Assembly (NCBI RefSeq): GCF_000337495.1
Contig: NZ_AOIS01000045.1
Span: forward strand, 147,079-211,078
Reading direction: 5' to 3'
Length of the DNA: 64,000 bases
Source: Haloterrigena salina JCM 13891
Lineage (GTDB): Archaea > Halobacteriota > Halobacteria > Halobacteriales > Natrialbaceae
Positions 9,761-18,288 of this stretch are shown here, piece after piece (position 1 is the first letter of the stretch; every line of letters starts with the position of its first letter). The notes under the pieces were generated by a model. That model made no database searches and was not told where the DNA came from. It saw only the letters and a list, made by a program, of their open reading frames with translations. Both the position numbers and the translations under genes were made by a program.

Positions 9761-10171
9761 CTACTTGACGGCCGTGACGGGCGACGAACTCTGCCGGACG
9801 ACGGTTTCGGCGACGCTCCCGACGACGATTCTGGCGATCCCCGTTCGGCCGTGGGTCCCGATAACGACGTGATCGACGTCCGCGGTCTCCGCGTACTCGG
9901 TGATCGTTTCGCAGGTCGGGCCGATATCGGCGACGCGGCGGATCGAACCGCCACACTCCTCGGCGATCGCGTCGGCGGTTTCCAGCCGCCGCTTCGCGCT
10001 CGCGAACAGTTGCCCCGTCTCTTCGGCCTCCGCGTACTCCGACTCGCGCCCGACCTCGTCGATGACCGTCAGCACCGTGATCTCCGCGCCCGGAAAGTTC
10101 TCGAGCGCGTGTTCCAGCGCGTGACGGGCGGGCGCCGATCCGTCGAACGGGACGAGAACGTGATCGCTCAT
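9761..10171 (-). CDS. Universal stress protein (UspA family)
   Basis: 136 aa, ATG 10171. It is a single Usp domain: N-terminal HVLVPFDGSAPARHALEHAL, and C-terminal GTHGRTGIARIVVGSVAETVV, the G-2x-G-9x-G(S/T) ATP-binding signature. Members bind ATP and are induced by stress, with no defined single reaction. Upstream on the same strand lies tRNA-Leu, so readthrough from the tRNA promoter is possible, although a hairpin sits between them. A TATA-like GATAACG lies near 10183-10189. Confidence 0.92.
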   Translation of the reverse strand: MSDHVLVPFDGSAPARHALEHALENFPGAEITVLTVIDEVGRESEYAEAEETGQLFASAKRRLETADAIAEECGGSIRRVADIGPTCETITEYAETADVDHVVIGTHGRTGIARIVVGSVAETVVRQSSSPVTAVK

Positions 10172-10282
10172 GGGTGGTCTACGTTATCAATGAGCATAGC
10201 TATTCCGCACGAGCGCGTCGGACGAGTCCCTACAGTCAGAGTCGCGGCTGGTCGTTTCGAGCGGCGCGGAGAAGTTTGCGAG

Positions 10283-10308
10283 GGAAGATCGCTCCGTGTT
10301 GATCTTCC
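10283..10308 (-). terminator. Hairpin downstream of tRNA-Leu
   Basis: A perfect 8-base inverted repeat (GGAAGATC at 10283-10290, GATCTTCC at 10301-10308) with a 10-base loop, located 13 bases beyond the 3' end of the tRNA on its transcribed strand. It could terminate the tRNA transcript or protect its 3' trailer before processing. No long U-tract follows, so a terminator role is only likely, not certain. Confidence 0.45.
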
Positions 10309-10320
10309 GCATCTTACGAT

Positions 10321-10402
10321 GCGAGGGAAGGGAATCGAACCCTTGAACGTCTACACGAGCGGATCTTGAGTCCGCCGCCGTTGGCCGCTTGGCTACCCTC
10401 GC
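10321..10402 (-). tRNA. tRNA-Leu (anticodon CAA)
   Basis: On the minus strand the 82 bases fold as a class II tRNA: acceptor GCGAGGG/CCCTCGC, anticodon stem GCGGA/TCCGC around the loop CTCAAGA (anticodon CAA, reads UUG), an extended variable arm (TCGTGTAGACG), and a T arm AAGGG-TTCGATT-CCCTT. The long variable arm confirms leucine identity. No CCA is encoded. No intron is visible in the anticodon loop. An 11-base copy of the gene's 3' end (TGCGAGGGAAG) occurs again at 10277-10287. Confidence 0.97.
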
Positions 10403-10507
10403 ACGCAGTGGCGGATTGTCCCCTCTCCGGGTTAAATCGTCCGATTCGCACGCGGAGCGCGACCGGCGTTGAAAACGCTTAGGGTCCCGCACCCGGTAGC
10501 GCCGACC

Positions 10508-10735
10508 GTGAGCGAGAACCGCGTCGTTCAGGGGCGAATGGTTACGGCCGAGAAACTGGCCGAGATGGTCGAGGGCGACTCCGTCATGGAGGTCGACTCC
10601 ATCCAGGAGGCCGACCGAGACTGTCCGGACTGCGGCGGCAACGTCCTCGAGGTGACCTACATGCCGTCGGTCACCGAGCTGGTCACCGGCTGGAAGTGCC
10701 AGGACTGCGACTGGAGCGAGGCAGACCGGGACTGA
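10508..10735 (+). CDS. Small zinc-ribbon protein, DUF5795-like
   Basis: 75 aa from GTG 10508 (VSENRVVQGRMVT), which matches the conserved N-terminus I recall for this haloarchaeal family better than the TTG 39 bases earlier. It has a helical N-terminal half, then CPDC and CQDC pairs about 25 residues apart, which would bind one zinc. The motif YMPSVTELVTGWKCQDCDW is characteristic of the family. Function unknown. It belongs to the class of tiny CxxC zinc proteins that are abundant in haloarchaea, of which this window has at least four. Confidence 0.85.
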   Translation: MSENRVVQGRMVTAEKLAEMVEGDSVMEVDSIQEADRDCPDCGGNVLEVTYMPSVTELVTGWKCQDCDWSEADRD

Positions 10736-10867
10736 GCGGTCCGTCGTCGGTCGCAGGCGGCTCGAGCAGCGACCGCGTTTTCGATCGGTAATCGGGAGCT
10801 AGGAGGCGTTTCATTATTCAGAACACCCCTGAGAATGCGTTTGACGATTCGGCGACCGGCGTCCGAA

Positions 10868-11329
10868 TTACCCGATTCGTGGGTCACGACCGTGATCCGT
10901 ACCGGATACCAAGCGTCGTTTGAGAACGCCACCGGCGCCGACGAGAACGAAGAGGAATCCGCTGGCGAGCAGCAGGTACAATCCGACTTCGACCGCATAC
11001 TGCTCGACCGTCCAGTAGTTCCGAAAGACGGCGCCGAACACCCAGAGCAACAGTCCGCCGGCACCGACGAGCGCGATATCCGGTCGCCAGGGTCGGTATC
11101 GGGCTAGTACGGCGACGCCGACGACGGCCACGACGAGTAAAATGATAAATGGGTCGATACCGCGAAGGCCGGTCTCCATGCCCGACACGTATTCTGCGGT
11201 GTAGATCGCCCGCCCGTCCCTGTAGCCGACCGGACGCTTCCGGACCCACGGGAGCCACACTCCGAGAACCCCCAAGGCTGCCGCGACGACCGTCGCGACG
11301 AGAGATGCCGGTGACAGGTTGGTTGGCAT
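10868..11329 (-). CDS. Four-helix membrane protein of unknown function
   Basis: 153 aa from ATG 11329; a TTG six codons upstream is the only alternative. Four hydrophobic segments are visible: ASLVATVVAAALGVLGVWLPW, PFIILLVVAVVGVAVLA, IALVGAGGLLLWVFGAVF and VGLYLLLASGFLFVLVGAGG. A polar loop with TAEYVSGMETGLRGID separates the first two. The pattern (first helix ending in a WLPW motif, then a loop containing a conserved GMET-like stretch) recurs in uncharacterised haloarchaeal proteins as far as I recall. No function can be assigned. Confidence 0.75.
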   Translation of the reverse strand: MPTNLSPASLVATVVAAALGVLGVWLPWVRKRPVGYRDGRAIYTAEYVSGMETGLRGIDPFIILLVVAVVGVAVLARYRPWRPDIALVGAGGLLLWVFGAVFRNYWTVEQYAVEVGLYLLLASGFLFVLVGAGGVLKRRLVSGTDHGRDPRIG

Positions 11330-11389
11330 ACAGTGTGCTTCCTCCAACGTTGGTAAGTTTCTTCCCTCTACTGAACGCGCGTTTCACAC

Positions 11390-11701
11390 CTATTCGCCCT
11401 CGAGGGGCTCTCCACGCCGATCGATGCGCGTCGCCGGCAGCCCGGCTCGATCGGCGTGTTCGCGGATGGCATCCTCGCTCTCGGCTCGGTAGTGACAGAA
11501 CGTGCCGGTGACGTCGCCGTCCTCGGTGGTCAGGACTTCGGATTCGACCCACCGGATGCCGACACCCTCGTCCCGGAGAGTCGACAGCGCCTCTCCGGAT
11601 TGCTCGCCGGCCGCCTCCAGTTCAGCCTCGGTGATCGGTTTGTCCAATTCGCGGAGGATGAGGAAGTCCTCCAGCTCTTGCTCGCGATCGTGTTCGGACA
11701 T
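11390..11701 (-). CDS. DUF4242-like (nickel-binding-protein-like) small protein
   Basis: 103 aa, ATG 11701. An N-terminal helical part is followed by GIRWVESEVLTTEDGDVTGTFCHYRAESEDAIREHADRAGLPATRI. This matches the DUF4242/SCO4226-like ferredoxin fold pattern (RW.xS....DG...C.Y.A...A.REHA.R.GLP). Some relatives bind nickel or other metals; the single conserved Cys and a nearby His are present here. Role unknown. The spacing to the upstream UbiA gene (80 bases, same strand) could allow a common transcript. Confidence 0.7.
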   Translation of the reverse strand: MSEHDREQELEDFLILRELDKPITEAELEAAGEQSGEALSTLRDEGVGIRWVESEVLTTEDGDVTGTFCHYRAESEDAIREHADRAGLPATRIDRRGEPLEGE

Positions 11702-11780
11702 GGTGTCTCAAGCGTTATCATACACCATGACGGATCATAAACCCGGAGGAGCCGGTCCGTGCTAGCGGCCGGGCCACCGC

Positions 11781-12665
11781 TTACCAGATTAGCCAGTCGA
11801 GTCCGACCACGACGACCGCCAGAAAGACGTGCTCGCCGTCGACGACGAACCCGTAGTACAGCGGTCCGCGGTCGGGCGTCGCGAAGGGGACGTAACAGGC
11901 GACGTAGCCGTTCATCGCGAGCAAGGAACAGAACTCGAGGTGGAGGTCGCTCCCAGCGACGACGGCGACGACGGCCGCGGCGATCGCGAGGTTCGCGGCC
12001 TGGGAGTACCGACGGGTCGTGGCCGTCCCGAACCGGTTCGGAACGGTCGCGATCCCCTCCTGTCGGTCGCCCTCGATGTCCTTGATATCGAAGATGGCGG
12101 CCGCGACGGTGATCATCGCGGTCAGATACACCGCGAACGCGAGGATCTCGAGCGTCCAGAGGCGGCCGTAGTAGTAGCCGACGCCCAGCGGGATACCGCC
12201 CCAGGCGAACCCGACGAACAGGTTCTTCACGAGGAAGACCCGCTTGATCCCGCCGACCGAGTAGAGAAGGATGATGACCGGCGGGAGGAGGAGGTAGACT
12301 GCGCCGGGGAGCCCGAGGATAACAGCGACGCCGATGGCGGTAACGTACAGGCCGACGCCCGCGGCGAGCAGCAGTCGGCCGTACCGTTTCGTAAACGAGG
12401 CGCGCTCCGGAACGTTTTCCTCGTCCTCCTCGAGGTCGGTGAACCGGTTGACGGTGTAGACGAACAGCGTGGCTGCGAAGACGATAAAGAGGGGAAGCGG
12501 CTCGAGGGACAGATTCGCGAGCAGGATCGTCGTGACGACGACGCTCGTCGTCGCCAGCGAGATGAAGAGGTTGCTGTGGACGAACAGGCGGAGGGCCGAC
12601 TCGAGCGACGACATCCAGCGTCGGGTCCGGTGCGATGCGATCGAGTTGCTCACGAGTTCGGCCAC
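11781..12665 (-). CDS. UbiA family prenyltransferase
   Basis: 294 aa from GTG 12665; an internal ATG at residue 18 is a possible alternative start. About nine hydrophobic helices. The two aspartate-rich motifs that bind Mg-prenyl diphosphate are recognisable: NRFTDLEEDEEN (variant NxxxD) near 72-83 and FDIKDIEGDRQEG near 192-204. UbiA enzymes attach polyprenyl groups to aromatic or polyol acceptors, or elongate carotenoids. No carotenoid, quinone or lipid gene is adjacent, so the acceptor cannot be named. Divergent from the HTH regulator at 12824, with about 160 bases of shared promoter region. Confidence 0.9.
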   Translation of the reverse strand: MAELVSNSIASHRTRRWMSSLESALRLFVHSNLFISLATTSVVVTTILLANLSLEPLPLFIVFAATLFVYTVNRFTDLEEDEENVPERASFTKRYGRLLLAAGVGLYVTAIGVAVILGLPGAVYLLLPPVIILLYSVGGIKRVFLVKNLFVGFAWGGIPLGVGYYYGRLWTLEILAFAVYLTAMITVAAAIFDIKDIEGDRQEGIATVPNRFGTATTRRYSQAANLAIAAAVVAVVAGSDLHLEFCSLLAMNGYVACYVPFATPDRGPLYYGFVVDGEHVFLAVVVVGLDWLIW

Positions 12666-12823
12666 GACCGTGGGAAAACGTGGGGTGGAAGACGCTTGAA
12701 TGCTGCGTTGGTACGGACTGAACGACCCTCGAGGTGGGATTGATCGGCGCGACTCGAGGGGTCGTTTCGCTCGGTATCCCGGTACACCCGCAGGGATAAG
12801 TAGCGGCGTTGACTACTCCCGGT

Positions 12824-13408
12824 ATGGCAGAGATTACGTTGACGACGGCGCAGCGGCGGGCGGTGACTGCGCTGGTCAACGAGTATCAGTCGGACGAGTC
12901 TCCCGTTCGGGCGAAAACCATCGCGGCGGAGCTCGGACTCGAAACCGAGAGCGTCCGCCGACAGATGGGTCACCTTCGAGAGCTGGATCTGGTCGAGGGG
13001 GTCAGGGGGCCGAAGGGCGGCTACCGGCCGACCGATATCGCGTACTCGGTGCTCGGTCGACAACCGGACGCGGATCCCGAACCGAGCGTGCTGGCTCGCG
13101 ACTTCGACCGCGCCGACGCGGTCGTCGACGAGGTCCGCTTCACGAACGTCCATCACCCGGACCTGTGCCGGGCGCACCTCCAATTCCAGCAGTCCCTCCA
13201 GGAGTTCGACGAGGGTGACACGATCGCGGTCGGGATCTCTCTCGGAACGGAACTGCTGCTGGCGGGCGTGATCGACGCCATCCAGCCGACCGACAACGTG
13301 TTGATCGTCGACGTCGCGCGGCTGGAGACGCCGGGGGCGGGCGCGAACGGAGACGGCCGGAATTACAGCGCTTCCCCGGTCGACGAGTCCACGTCCGCCG
13401 ACGATTGA
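12824..13408 (+). CDS. Winged-helix transcriptional regulator (Rrf2/TrmB-like HTH)
   Basis: 194 aa from ATG 12824, with a TATA-like GGGATAAGTAG about 25-30 bases upstream. Residues about 5-75 are a winged helix: TTAQRRAVTALVNEY, SPVRAKTIAAELGLETESVRRQMGHL, then a wing with GVRGPKGGYRPT, the last resembling Rrf2/BirA-type regulators. Residues 100-170 form an alpha/beta region (FTNVHHPDLCRAHLQF ... NVLIVDVARLE) that may sense a ligand or form dimers. There is no cysteine cluster of an Fe-S Rrf2 sensor. The target is unknown; divergence from the UbiA gene makes that gene a candidate. Confidence 0.8.
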   Translation: MAEITLTTAQRRAVTALVNEYQSDESPVRAKTIAAELGLETESVRRQMGHLRELDLVEGVRGPKGGYRPTDIAYSVLGRQPDADPEPSVLARDFDRADAVVDEVRFTNVHHPDLCRAHLQFQQSLQEFDEGDTIAVGISLGTELLLAGVIDAIQPTDNVLIVDVARLETPGAGANGDGRNYSASPVDESTSADD

Positions 13409-13593
13409 TCGAATTACAAAATCGGGTACTCGAGGGAGGAAAGTGCCGGTGAGTTCGGACGAGTGGAAAGCAGTTTACCGCCCCTAGTTGAAAATCTCCA
13501 CAAAGGAGTCGGCTGGAAACACGTTCGGCCCGGACGAACGCGATGGAGTTTCCGGTCATCGATCGATTTTCCGTCGCGAGTGGAAACTAACAG

Positions 13594-13602
13594 GATTTAA
13601 GC
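13594..13602 (+). promoter_or_regulatory. TATA-like element of the sucCD operon
   Basis: The sequence GATTTAAGC, the only AT-rich box in this interval, lies centred about 30 bases before the sucC start codons (13624/13630). Transcription would therefore begin at or just before the ATG, giving a leaderless or nearly leaderless mRNA, as is common in haloarchaea. Confidence 0.55.
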
Positions 13603-13629
13603 AAGGTCGGAACGGCCGTTCGAATGGCT

Positions 13630-14778
13630 ATGAAATTGCACGAGTACCAGGCGAAGCAGGTCTTCGCCGACGCCGGCATTCCGACGCCGGCATCAGAACT
13701 CGCCTCCGACGTCGACGGCGCGGTCGCCGCGGCCGAGGAGATCGGGTATCCAGTCGCGATCAAGGCGCAGGTACAAGTCGGCGGCCGCGGCAAGGCCGGC
13801 GGGATCAAACTCGTCGAGGACGAGGACGAAGCGCGTGAGGCGGCCGACGAGATTCTGGGGATGGATCTCAAGGGCTACCACGTCGATCGCGTCCTCGTCG
13901 AGGAAGCGGTCGATTTCACTAACGAACTCTACGTGGGGATCACGATGGACCGCGGCGAGGGCAAACCCGTCGCGATGGTCTCGACGAAAGGCGGCGTCAA
14001 CATCGAGGAGGTCGCCGAGGAGGACCCCGACGCCATCGCGCGCGAACACATCGATCCCGCCTTCGGAATGCATCCGTATCAGGCCCGAAAGGCGGTCTAC
14101 GACGCGGGTGTCGATCAATCGATCGCACGCGACGTCTCGAGCGTTCTCACTACGCTCTACCAGCTCTGGGACGACCGCGACGGCTCCGACGCCGAGATCA
14201 ACCCGCTGATGGTCACCAGCGACGACGAGGTCATCGCAGCCGACGCCGTGATGAACATCGACGAGGACGCGCTGTTCCGCCAGCCCGAACTCGCCGAGAT
14301 GGAAGAGGAGGCCGCGGGCGGCGACGAACTCGAGCAGAAGGCCGACGAGTACGACTTCGACTACGTCCGTCTGGACGGGAACGTCGGCATCATCGGCAAC
14401 GGCGCCGGTCTCGTGATGACGACGCTCGACCTCGTCGATCACTACGGCGGCGAACCCGCCAACTTCCTCGACGTCGGCGGCGGCGCGAAGGCCGAGCGCA
14501 TCGCGAACGCGCTCGATATGGTGTTCTCGGACGACAACGTCGATTCGGTCGTCTTCAATATCTTCGGCGGGATCACGCGTGGCGACGAGGTCGCCCGCGG
14601 GATCAACGAGGCGTTAGAGCAGTTCGACGAGATCCCCAAGCCGGTCGTCGTCCGTCTGGCCGGTACCAACTGGGAGGAAGGCATGGAAATTCTCAACGAG
14701 GACCTCGTGACGGTCGAACAGACCCTCGAGGACGCGGTACAGCGTGCCGTCGAGTACGCTGGGGAGGTGAACGAATAA
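13630..14778 (+). CDS. sucC: Succinate-CoA ligase (ADP-forming) subunit beta
   Basis: 382 aa from ATG 13630 ([12 protein letters not shown]), the standard family N-terminus; an ATG two codons earlier (13624) is equally possible. The ATP-grasp domain occupies about 1-235 ([18 protein letters not shown] is the nucleotide-binding loop; EINPLMV near 194 is the metal-binding motif), and the CoA-ligase domain follows ([34 protein letters not shown]). The alpha-beta enzyme interconverts succinyl-CoA plus ADP and phosphate with succinate, CoA and ATP in the citric acid cycle. It overlaps sucD by one base (stop TAA shares its last A with the sucD ATG), so translation is coupled. Confidence 0.97.
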   Translation: MKLHEYQAKQVFADAGIPTPASELASDVDGAVAAAEEIGYPVAIKAQVQVGGRGKAGGIKLVEDEDEAREAADEILGMDLKGYHVDRVLVEEAVDFTNELYVGITMDRGEGKPVAMVSTKGGVNIEEVAEEDPDAIAREHIDPAFGMHPYQARKAVYDAGVDQSIARDVSSVLTTLYQLWDDRDGSDAEINPLMVTSDDEVIAADAVMNIDEDALFRQPELAEMEEEAAGGDELEQKADEYDFDYVRLDGNVGIIGNGAGLVMTTLDLVDHYGGEPANFLDVGGGAKAERIANALDMVFSDDNVDSVVFNIFGGITRGDEVARGINEALEQFDEIPKPVVVRLAGTNWEEGMEILNEDLVTVEQTLEDAVQRAVEYAGEVNE

Positions 14779-15650
14779 TGAGCGTTCTAGTCGACGACGA
14801 CACGCGCGTCGTGGTACAGGGCATCACGGGCGGGGAAGGCAAGTTCCACGCCCAGCAGATGATGGAGTACGGCACCAACGTCGTGGCCGGTGCAGTCCCC
14901 GGCAAGGGCGGCCAGGAGGTCGAAGGCGTCCCCGTCTACGACACGGTCCACGAGGCCGTCGAGGAGGAGAACGCCGACACCTCGGTCATCTTCGTCCCGC
15001 CGGCGTTCGCCGGCGACGCCGTCTTCGAATCGCTCGACGCCGATCTCGACCTCGCGGTCGCGATCACGGAGGGCATTCCGACCCAGGACATGGCCCGGGT
15101 CAACAAGCGCCTCTCTGAGACCGACACCCGACTCATCGGTCCGAACTGTCCGGGTCTCATCACCCCCGGCGAGGCCAAACTCGGCATTCTCCCCGGCAAC
15201 ATCTTCGCCGAGGGGAACGTCGGTCTGGTCTCCCGCTCGGGGACGCTGACCTACCAGGTCGTCGACAGCCTGACCAACCGCGGCATCGGGCAGACCACCG
15301 CCATCGGCATCGGCGGCGACCCGATCATCGGCACCGACTTCGTCGACGCCCTCGAGCTGTTCGAGGACGACCCCGACACCGACGCCATCGTCATGTGCGG
15401 CGAGATCGGCGGCGAGGACGAGGAGGAGGCCGCCGCGTTCATCGACGACTACGTCGACACGCCGGTCGCCGGCTTCATCGCCGGCCGCACGGCGCCGCCG
15501 GGCAAGCGAATGGGCCACGCCGGCGCCATCGTCTCCGGCTCCGGTACCGGCACCGCCGAGAGCAAGATCAACGCCTTGAACGACGCGGGCGTCCCCGTCG
15601 GCGACACGCCCGAGGAAGTCGCCGACCACATCGAAGAGTTCCTCGCGTAA
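14778..15650 (+). CDS. sucD: Succinate-CoA ligase (ADP-forming) subunit alpha
   Basis: 290 aa, standard length. N-terminal CoA-binding Rossmann domain ([35 protein letters not shown] is summarised by the GITGxxG turn near 15-21), then [10 protein letters not shown] at 121-130, and the phosphorylated active-site histidine in MGHAGAIV (H247). It supplies the phosphohistidine intermediate and the CoA site of the succinyl-CoA ligase reaction. It is the second gene of a two-gene operon that ends in a strong hairpin with a downstream T-tract. Confidence 0.97.
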   Translation: MSVLVDDDTRVVVQGITGGEGKFHAQQMMEYGTNVVAGAVPGKGGQEVEGVPVYDTVHEAVEEENADTSVIFVPPAFAGDAVFESLDADLDLAVAITEGIPTQDMARVNKRLSETDTRLIGPNCPGLITPGEAKLGILPGNIFAEGNVGLVSRSGTLTYQVVDSLTNRGIGQTTAIGIGGDPIIGTDFVDALELFEDDPDTDAIVMCGEIGGEDEEEAAAFIDDYVDTPVAGFIAGRTAPPGKRMGHAGAIVSGSGTGTAESKINALNDAGVPVGDTPEEVADHIEEFLA

Positions 15651-15658
15651 CGCCGCGA

Positions 15659-15724
15659 CCGGTCGGACGCCTCTCGAGTCGCGACTCGAGGGCCGACCGG
15701 CGTCGGTTTCGGCCGTCGTTTTTT
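15659..15724 (+). terminator. Strong hairpin and T-tract after sucCD
   Basis: An outer 8-base stem (CCGGTCGG 15659-15666 with CCGACCGG 15693-15700) encloses a second perfect stem (CTCGAGTC 15673-15680 with GACTCGAG 15683-15690). A run of six T lies at 15719-15724. It starts 9 bases after the sucD stop. Archaeal termination relies mainly on the T-tract; the nested hairpin may also stabilise the 3' end of the message. Confidence 0.7.
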
Positions 15725-15838
15725 CGAGCGTTCCGTCACGTGTCGACCGAGCAGTCGCGCAGCCCTAGCGCAGTCACCCCGTCGGAACGCGCAGATCCCG
15801 GCAGCACTCCCTTGCGGGAGCCGATCGTCCGTTCGCGC

Positions 15839-15991
15839 ATGCCCGTCAGCATCGTGTGTGACGAGTGTGGAACCGCGCATACGATCCCCGAACGACCGGA
15901 TATGGACCGCGGCGGGACCGGCTGTCCCGAGTGTGGGAGTCGCCCGTTCACGGTCCGCCGGGAGGACGTCGTGTGGTATCCGGAGTGTTAA
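15839..15991 (+). CDS. Small zinc-finger protein (50 aa)
   Basis: 50 aa from ATG 15839. It begins [17 protein letters not shown] and has a second pair, [10 protein letters not shown], about 24 residues later. Four cysteines in two CxxC knuckles form one zinc ribbon, and a final cysteine ends the protein (WYPEC). It lies 188 bases after sucD, beyond the terminator, so it is probably transcribed separately. One of several CPxCG-type microproteins in this window; function unknown. Confidence 0.75.
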   Translation: MPVSIVCDECGTAHTIPERPDMDRGGTGCPECGSRPFTVRREDVVWYPEC

Positions 15992-16142
15992 CGGCGCGTC
16001 CGCGGTCGTGGAAAGTCGAACGAAGCGTCCGAAGCGATCGACTCGAGAGCGAATCACGTCGAGAGTGAAGCACCGACCGGATCGAAGCGCACGCCCCGTA
16101 CTGCCGGCGTCGTGGGGGGAAAGCCGGCCGAGCAAATCGGAT

Positions 16143-16967
16143 TTAGAACAGGCCGCCGAGCTTCGAGCGCAGCCAGCCGAGCAGGCCGCCGGAGCCGCCG
16201 TCCTCGTCCGTCGTCGCGGGAACGTCCGTGTTCTCGTCGGAGTCGAGCGAGGCCTCCTCGACGTCCGCCTCGTCGTCCGCTTCATCCGCGGCCGTCGACT
16301 CGGCGGATTCGGCCGCCGTCTCGGCCTCGGTGTCCACCGCTGCTGCGGCCTCGTCGGCCGTCGTGTCGTCGGCGTCGACGGCCAACGACGTCGAGCCCGA
16401 AACGGTGGCTCGAGCGTCGTCAGCGTCGCTCCCGTTGTCGTCGGCTTCGGTCTCGGTCGACGCGGTATCAGCGTCGTGTTCGTCCGTCTCGACGGCGCTA
16501 TCGACACCGACGTCATCGGACGCATCGGTCGACGACTCGTCGGTTTCGTCGTCTTCGGTCTCGACCCAGAGGAACTCCTCGTCTTTCGTCCGATCGGTCA
16601 ACAGGAGATCCGCGAGTTCGCTCTCGTCGACGAGCAGGTCGTCGTCGACCGATTCGGCCTCGGGCTCCGGATCGTCCGCGCTCGCGATGATGTCGTCGGG
16701 ACTCTCGTCCTCGAGCACGTCGTCGATATCGTCGGTGTCGGTCGCGGCGTTCTGTAGTTCTCCGAAAACCGCGGCGGCCGTCCGATCTTCGACGGTCTCG
16801 GATTCGTCCGCCCCGTTCGACGACTCCTCGGCCGTCTCGTCGATCGCCTCCCCGTCGTCGGCCCCCTCCTCGAACGATTCCTCCTCGAGGTCGCCGAACA
16901 GCTCGTCAGCCCCTCCGACGTCGAGCGCGCCCTCACCCGAATTTGCGTTCATCGTACTATCAGTCAT
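16143..16967 (-). CDS. Highly acidic low-complexity protein with C-terminal amphipathic helix
   Basis: 274 aa, ATG 16967 (an ATG five codons further in is also possible). The body is almost entirely Asp, Glu, Ala, Ser and Thr, with few hydrophobic residues except [21 protein letters not shown] around 115-135, and so is probably disordered. The last 17 residues switch abruptly to [18 protein letters not shown], a glycine hinge and an amphipathic helix with two basic residues, as in peripheral membrane anchors or peptide interaction tails. No family recognised. Repeats of ADEA/DADD type in the coding DNA make slippage and length variation likely. AT-rich promoter sequence lies just upstream. 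Confidence 0.75.
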   Translation of the reverse strand: MTDSTMNANSGEGALDVGGADELFGDLEEESFEEGADDGEAIDETAEESSNGADESETVEDRTAAAVFGELQNAATDTDDIDDVLEDESPDDIIASADDPEPEAESVDDDLLVDESELADLLLTDRTKDEEFLWVETEDDETDESSTDASDDVGVDSAVETDEHDADTASTETEADDNGSDADDARATVSGSTSLAVDADDTTADEAAAAVDTEAETAAESAESTAADEADDEADVEEASLDSDENTDVPATTDEDGGSGGLLGWLRSKLGGLF

Positions 16968-17421
16968 GAAGTTCTTCTCTGAACGTACATAATCGCATGA
17001 CTTTAACTTTCGGAATTTTTTCGTTCTCGGCGAACCCCGTCGAAAGCGTATTAGCGTGACGGCCGTCGCCGGTCAGTTCACGGTAGAAAGTTGGTAAATA
17101 TACAGTTATACCACGTGGGGGAAGACAGTTCCAAAAATCAGGCGGCGAGACAGATCACGGTGCCGGTACGAACGCCGCGGGACGACAGCTCGCGTGCGAG
17201 AAGAGACCACGAGTGGAGCCGGGAGCGACGAGAGGACGGTCTCCTCGAGTGACGTCACCACGCGGGCGTGAAAACGGTTCAAACGGCTCCCTCGCCGAGT
17301 CTCGAAGGCGGTTCGCTCGAGTCCGATGCCGATACCTAGGAGAGCGAGCGATGGGACTCGAGAAGGGGAAGTCGAGACGCCGGATAACGCGACCGACCGT
17401 GCCGCTCCGGTTCGACGGTCG
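16968..17421. other. 454-base intergenic stretch with AT-rich promoter elements
   Basis: The first 60 bases hold the promoter of the acidic-protein gene (minus-strand GATTATG and AAAGTTAAAG boxes about 25-50 bases from its start). A second AT-rich patch at about 17091-17115 (GGTAAATATACAGTTATACC) could be a promoter, but no credible coding frame follows on either strand before the J-domain gene. The remainder is GC-rich, and I see no gene, tRNA or repeat in it. A short non-coding or antisense transcript is possible. Confidence 0.4.
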
Positions 17422-18105
17422 TCAGTCGTCTTCCGTCAATCGCTCGTAGGCCTCTCGGACCAGTTTGAACGCCGACTTGCTGCCGCTTTCCCGATCGGGA
17501 TGAGCCCGCTTGACCTGTCGGTGGAAGGCCGTCTTGAGCTCGTCGTCGGTCGCGTCGGCCTCGACGCCGAGGACCTCCCGGGCTTTCGTCTTCCGCATGT
17601 CGACGTCCTTGACGATGCCGTCCGCTTCGGCGCGTTCCTTGCAGGTCGGACAGAACTTCTCGGTCCGGTCGTCGACGGTCGTCACGCGGAACAGTTCGGC
17701 GGTAACCCACTCGTTGCACTGCAGACAGAGGGTTTCCTCACTGCTCCCCTCGGCCTCGTCGCCGCAGTCGGCGGCCGCGCGCTCCCCGTTTTCCGCGCTT
17801 GCCGCGCCGGCGTCGCCCTCCGGTGCCTCCGTCGCACAGGACGGACAGCACGCGAGCACCGTTCCGTCCTCGAGGACGACGTCCTCGAGTTCGGTCTCGA
17901 GGTAGGTGCCGGTACAGCCGTCGCAGGCGGCCCGCCGCTGGTCGAGCGACGAGCACTTCCGCGCGGCCTCGCGTGCGTGTGGCTCACAGCGGGGACAGCA
18001 CGCGACCCGCTCCCCGTCGGGCATCGTCACCGTCGTCAGGTCCTCGAGCGGCACCGTTCGGCCACACCCCTCACAGCCAGCCTGACGGTCGTCGGCCACA
18101 GCCAT
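17422..18105 (-). CDS. Zinc-ribbon protein with C-terminal J domain
   Basis: 227 aa from ATG 18105; a GTG seven codons upstream is open. Three CxxC...CxxC zinc ribbons come first: C11/C14 with C37/C40, C61/C64 with C87/C90, and C127/C130 with C152/C155. A J domain follows at about 172-225 (AREVLGVEADATDDELKTAF, then the invariant HPD at 202-204 and AFKLVREAYERL). The HPD loop would stimulate an Hsp70 (DnaK) ATPase. Bacterial DnaJ has the J domain first and different zinc spacing, so this is a distinct co-chaperone-like architecture. The zinc ribbons probably bind protein or nucleic acid partners. A strong TATA-like ACTAATTAAG lies about 30 bases upstream. Confidence 0.85.
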   Translation of the reverse strand: MAVADDRQAGCEGCGRTVPLEDLTTVTMPDGERVACCPRCEPHAREAARKCSSLDQRRAACDGCTGTYLETELEDVVLEDGTVLACCPSCATEAPEGDAGAASAENGERAAADCGDEAEGSSEETLCLQCNEWVTAELFRVTTVDDRTEKFCPTCKERAEADGIVKDVDMRKTKAREVLGVEADATDDELKTAFHRQVKRAHPDRESGSKSAFKLVREAYERLTEDD

Positions 18106-18288
18106 TGGCGAAACCTTCGTATTCACCCTTAATTAGTTTTCTTTTGACAGACCGCCGGCGAACGGGCCGATCGTCGGTGACGCTGCCGAATCCGTCGCTC
18201 CCATGCAATTGGTCAGAGTGCGAGACCCGTCTCGCGACGGCGCACCGCAACCGGGAAATCAATAGTGGTTCGGCCGCGAGAGGGACCT

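Noticed and set aside
11530-12879. 449-codon minus-strand frame over the UbiA gene and the DUF4242-like gene
   Set aside because: The translation is basic and low in structure, while the UbiA and DUF4242-like frames contain intact family motifs.
17041-17420. Possible structured RNA such as RNase P RNA in the gap before the J-domain gene
   Set aside because: I could find none of the conserved core sequences expected for RNase P or SRP RNA, and no extended pairing.
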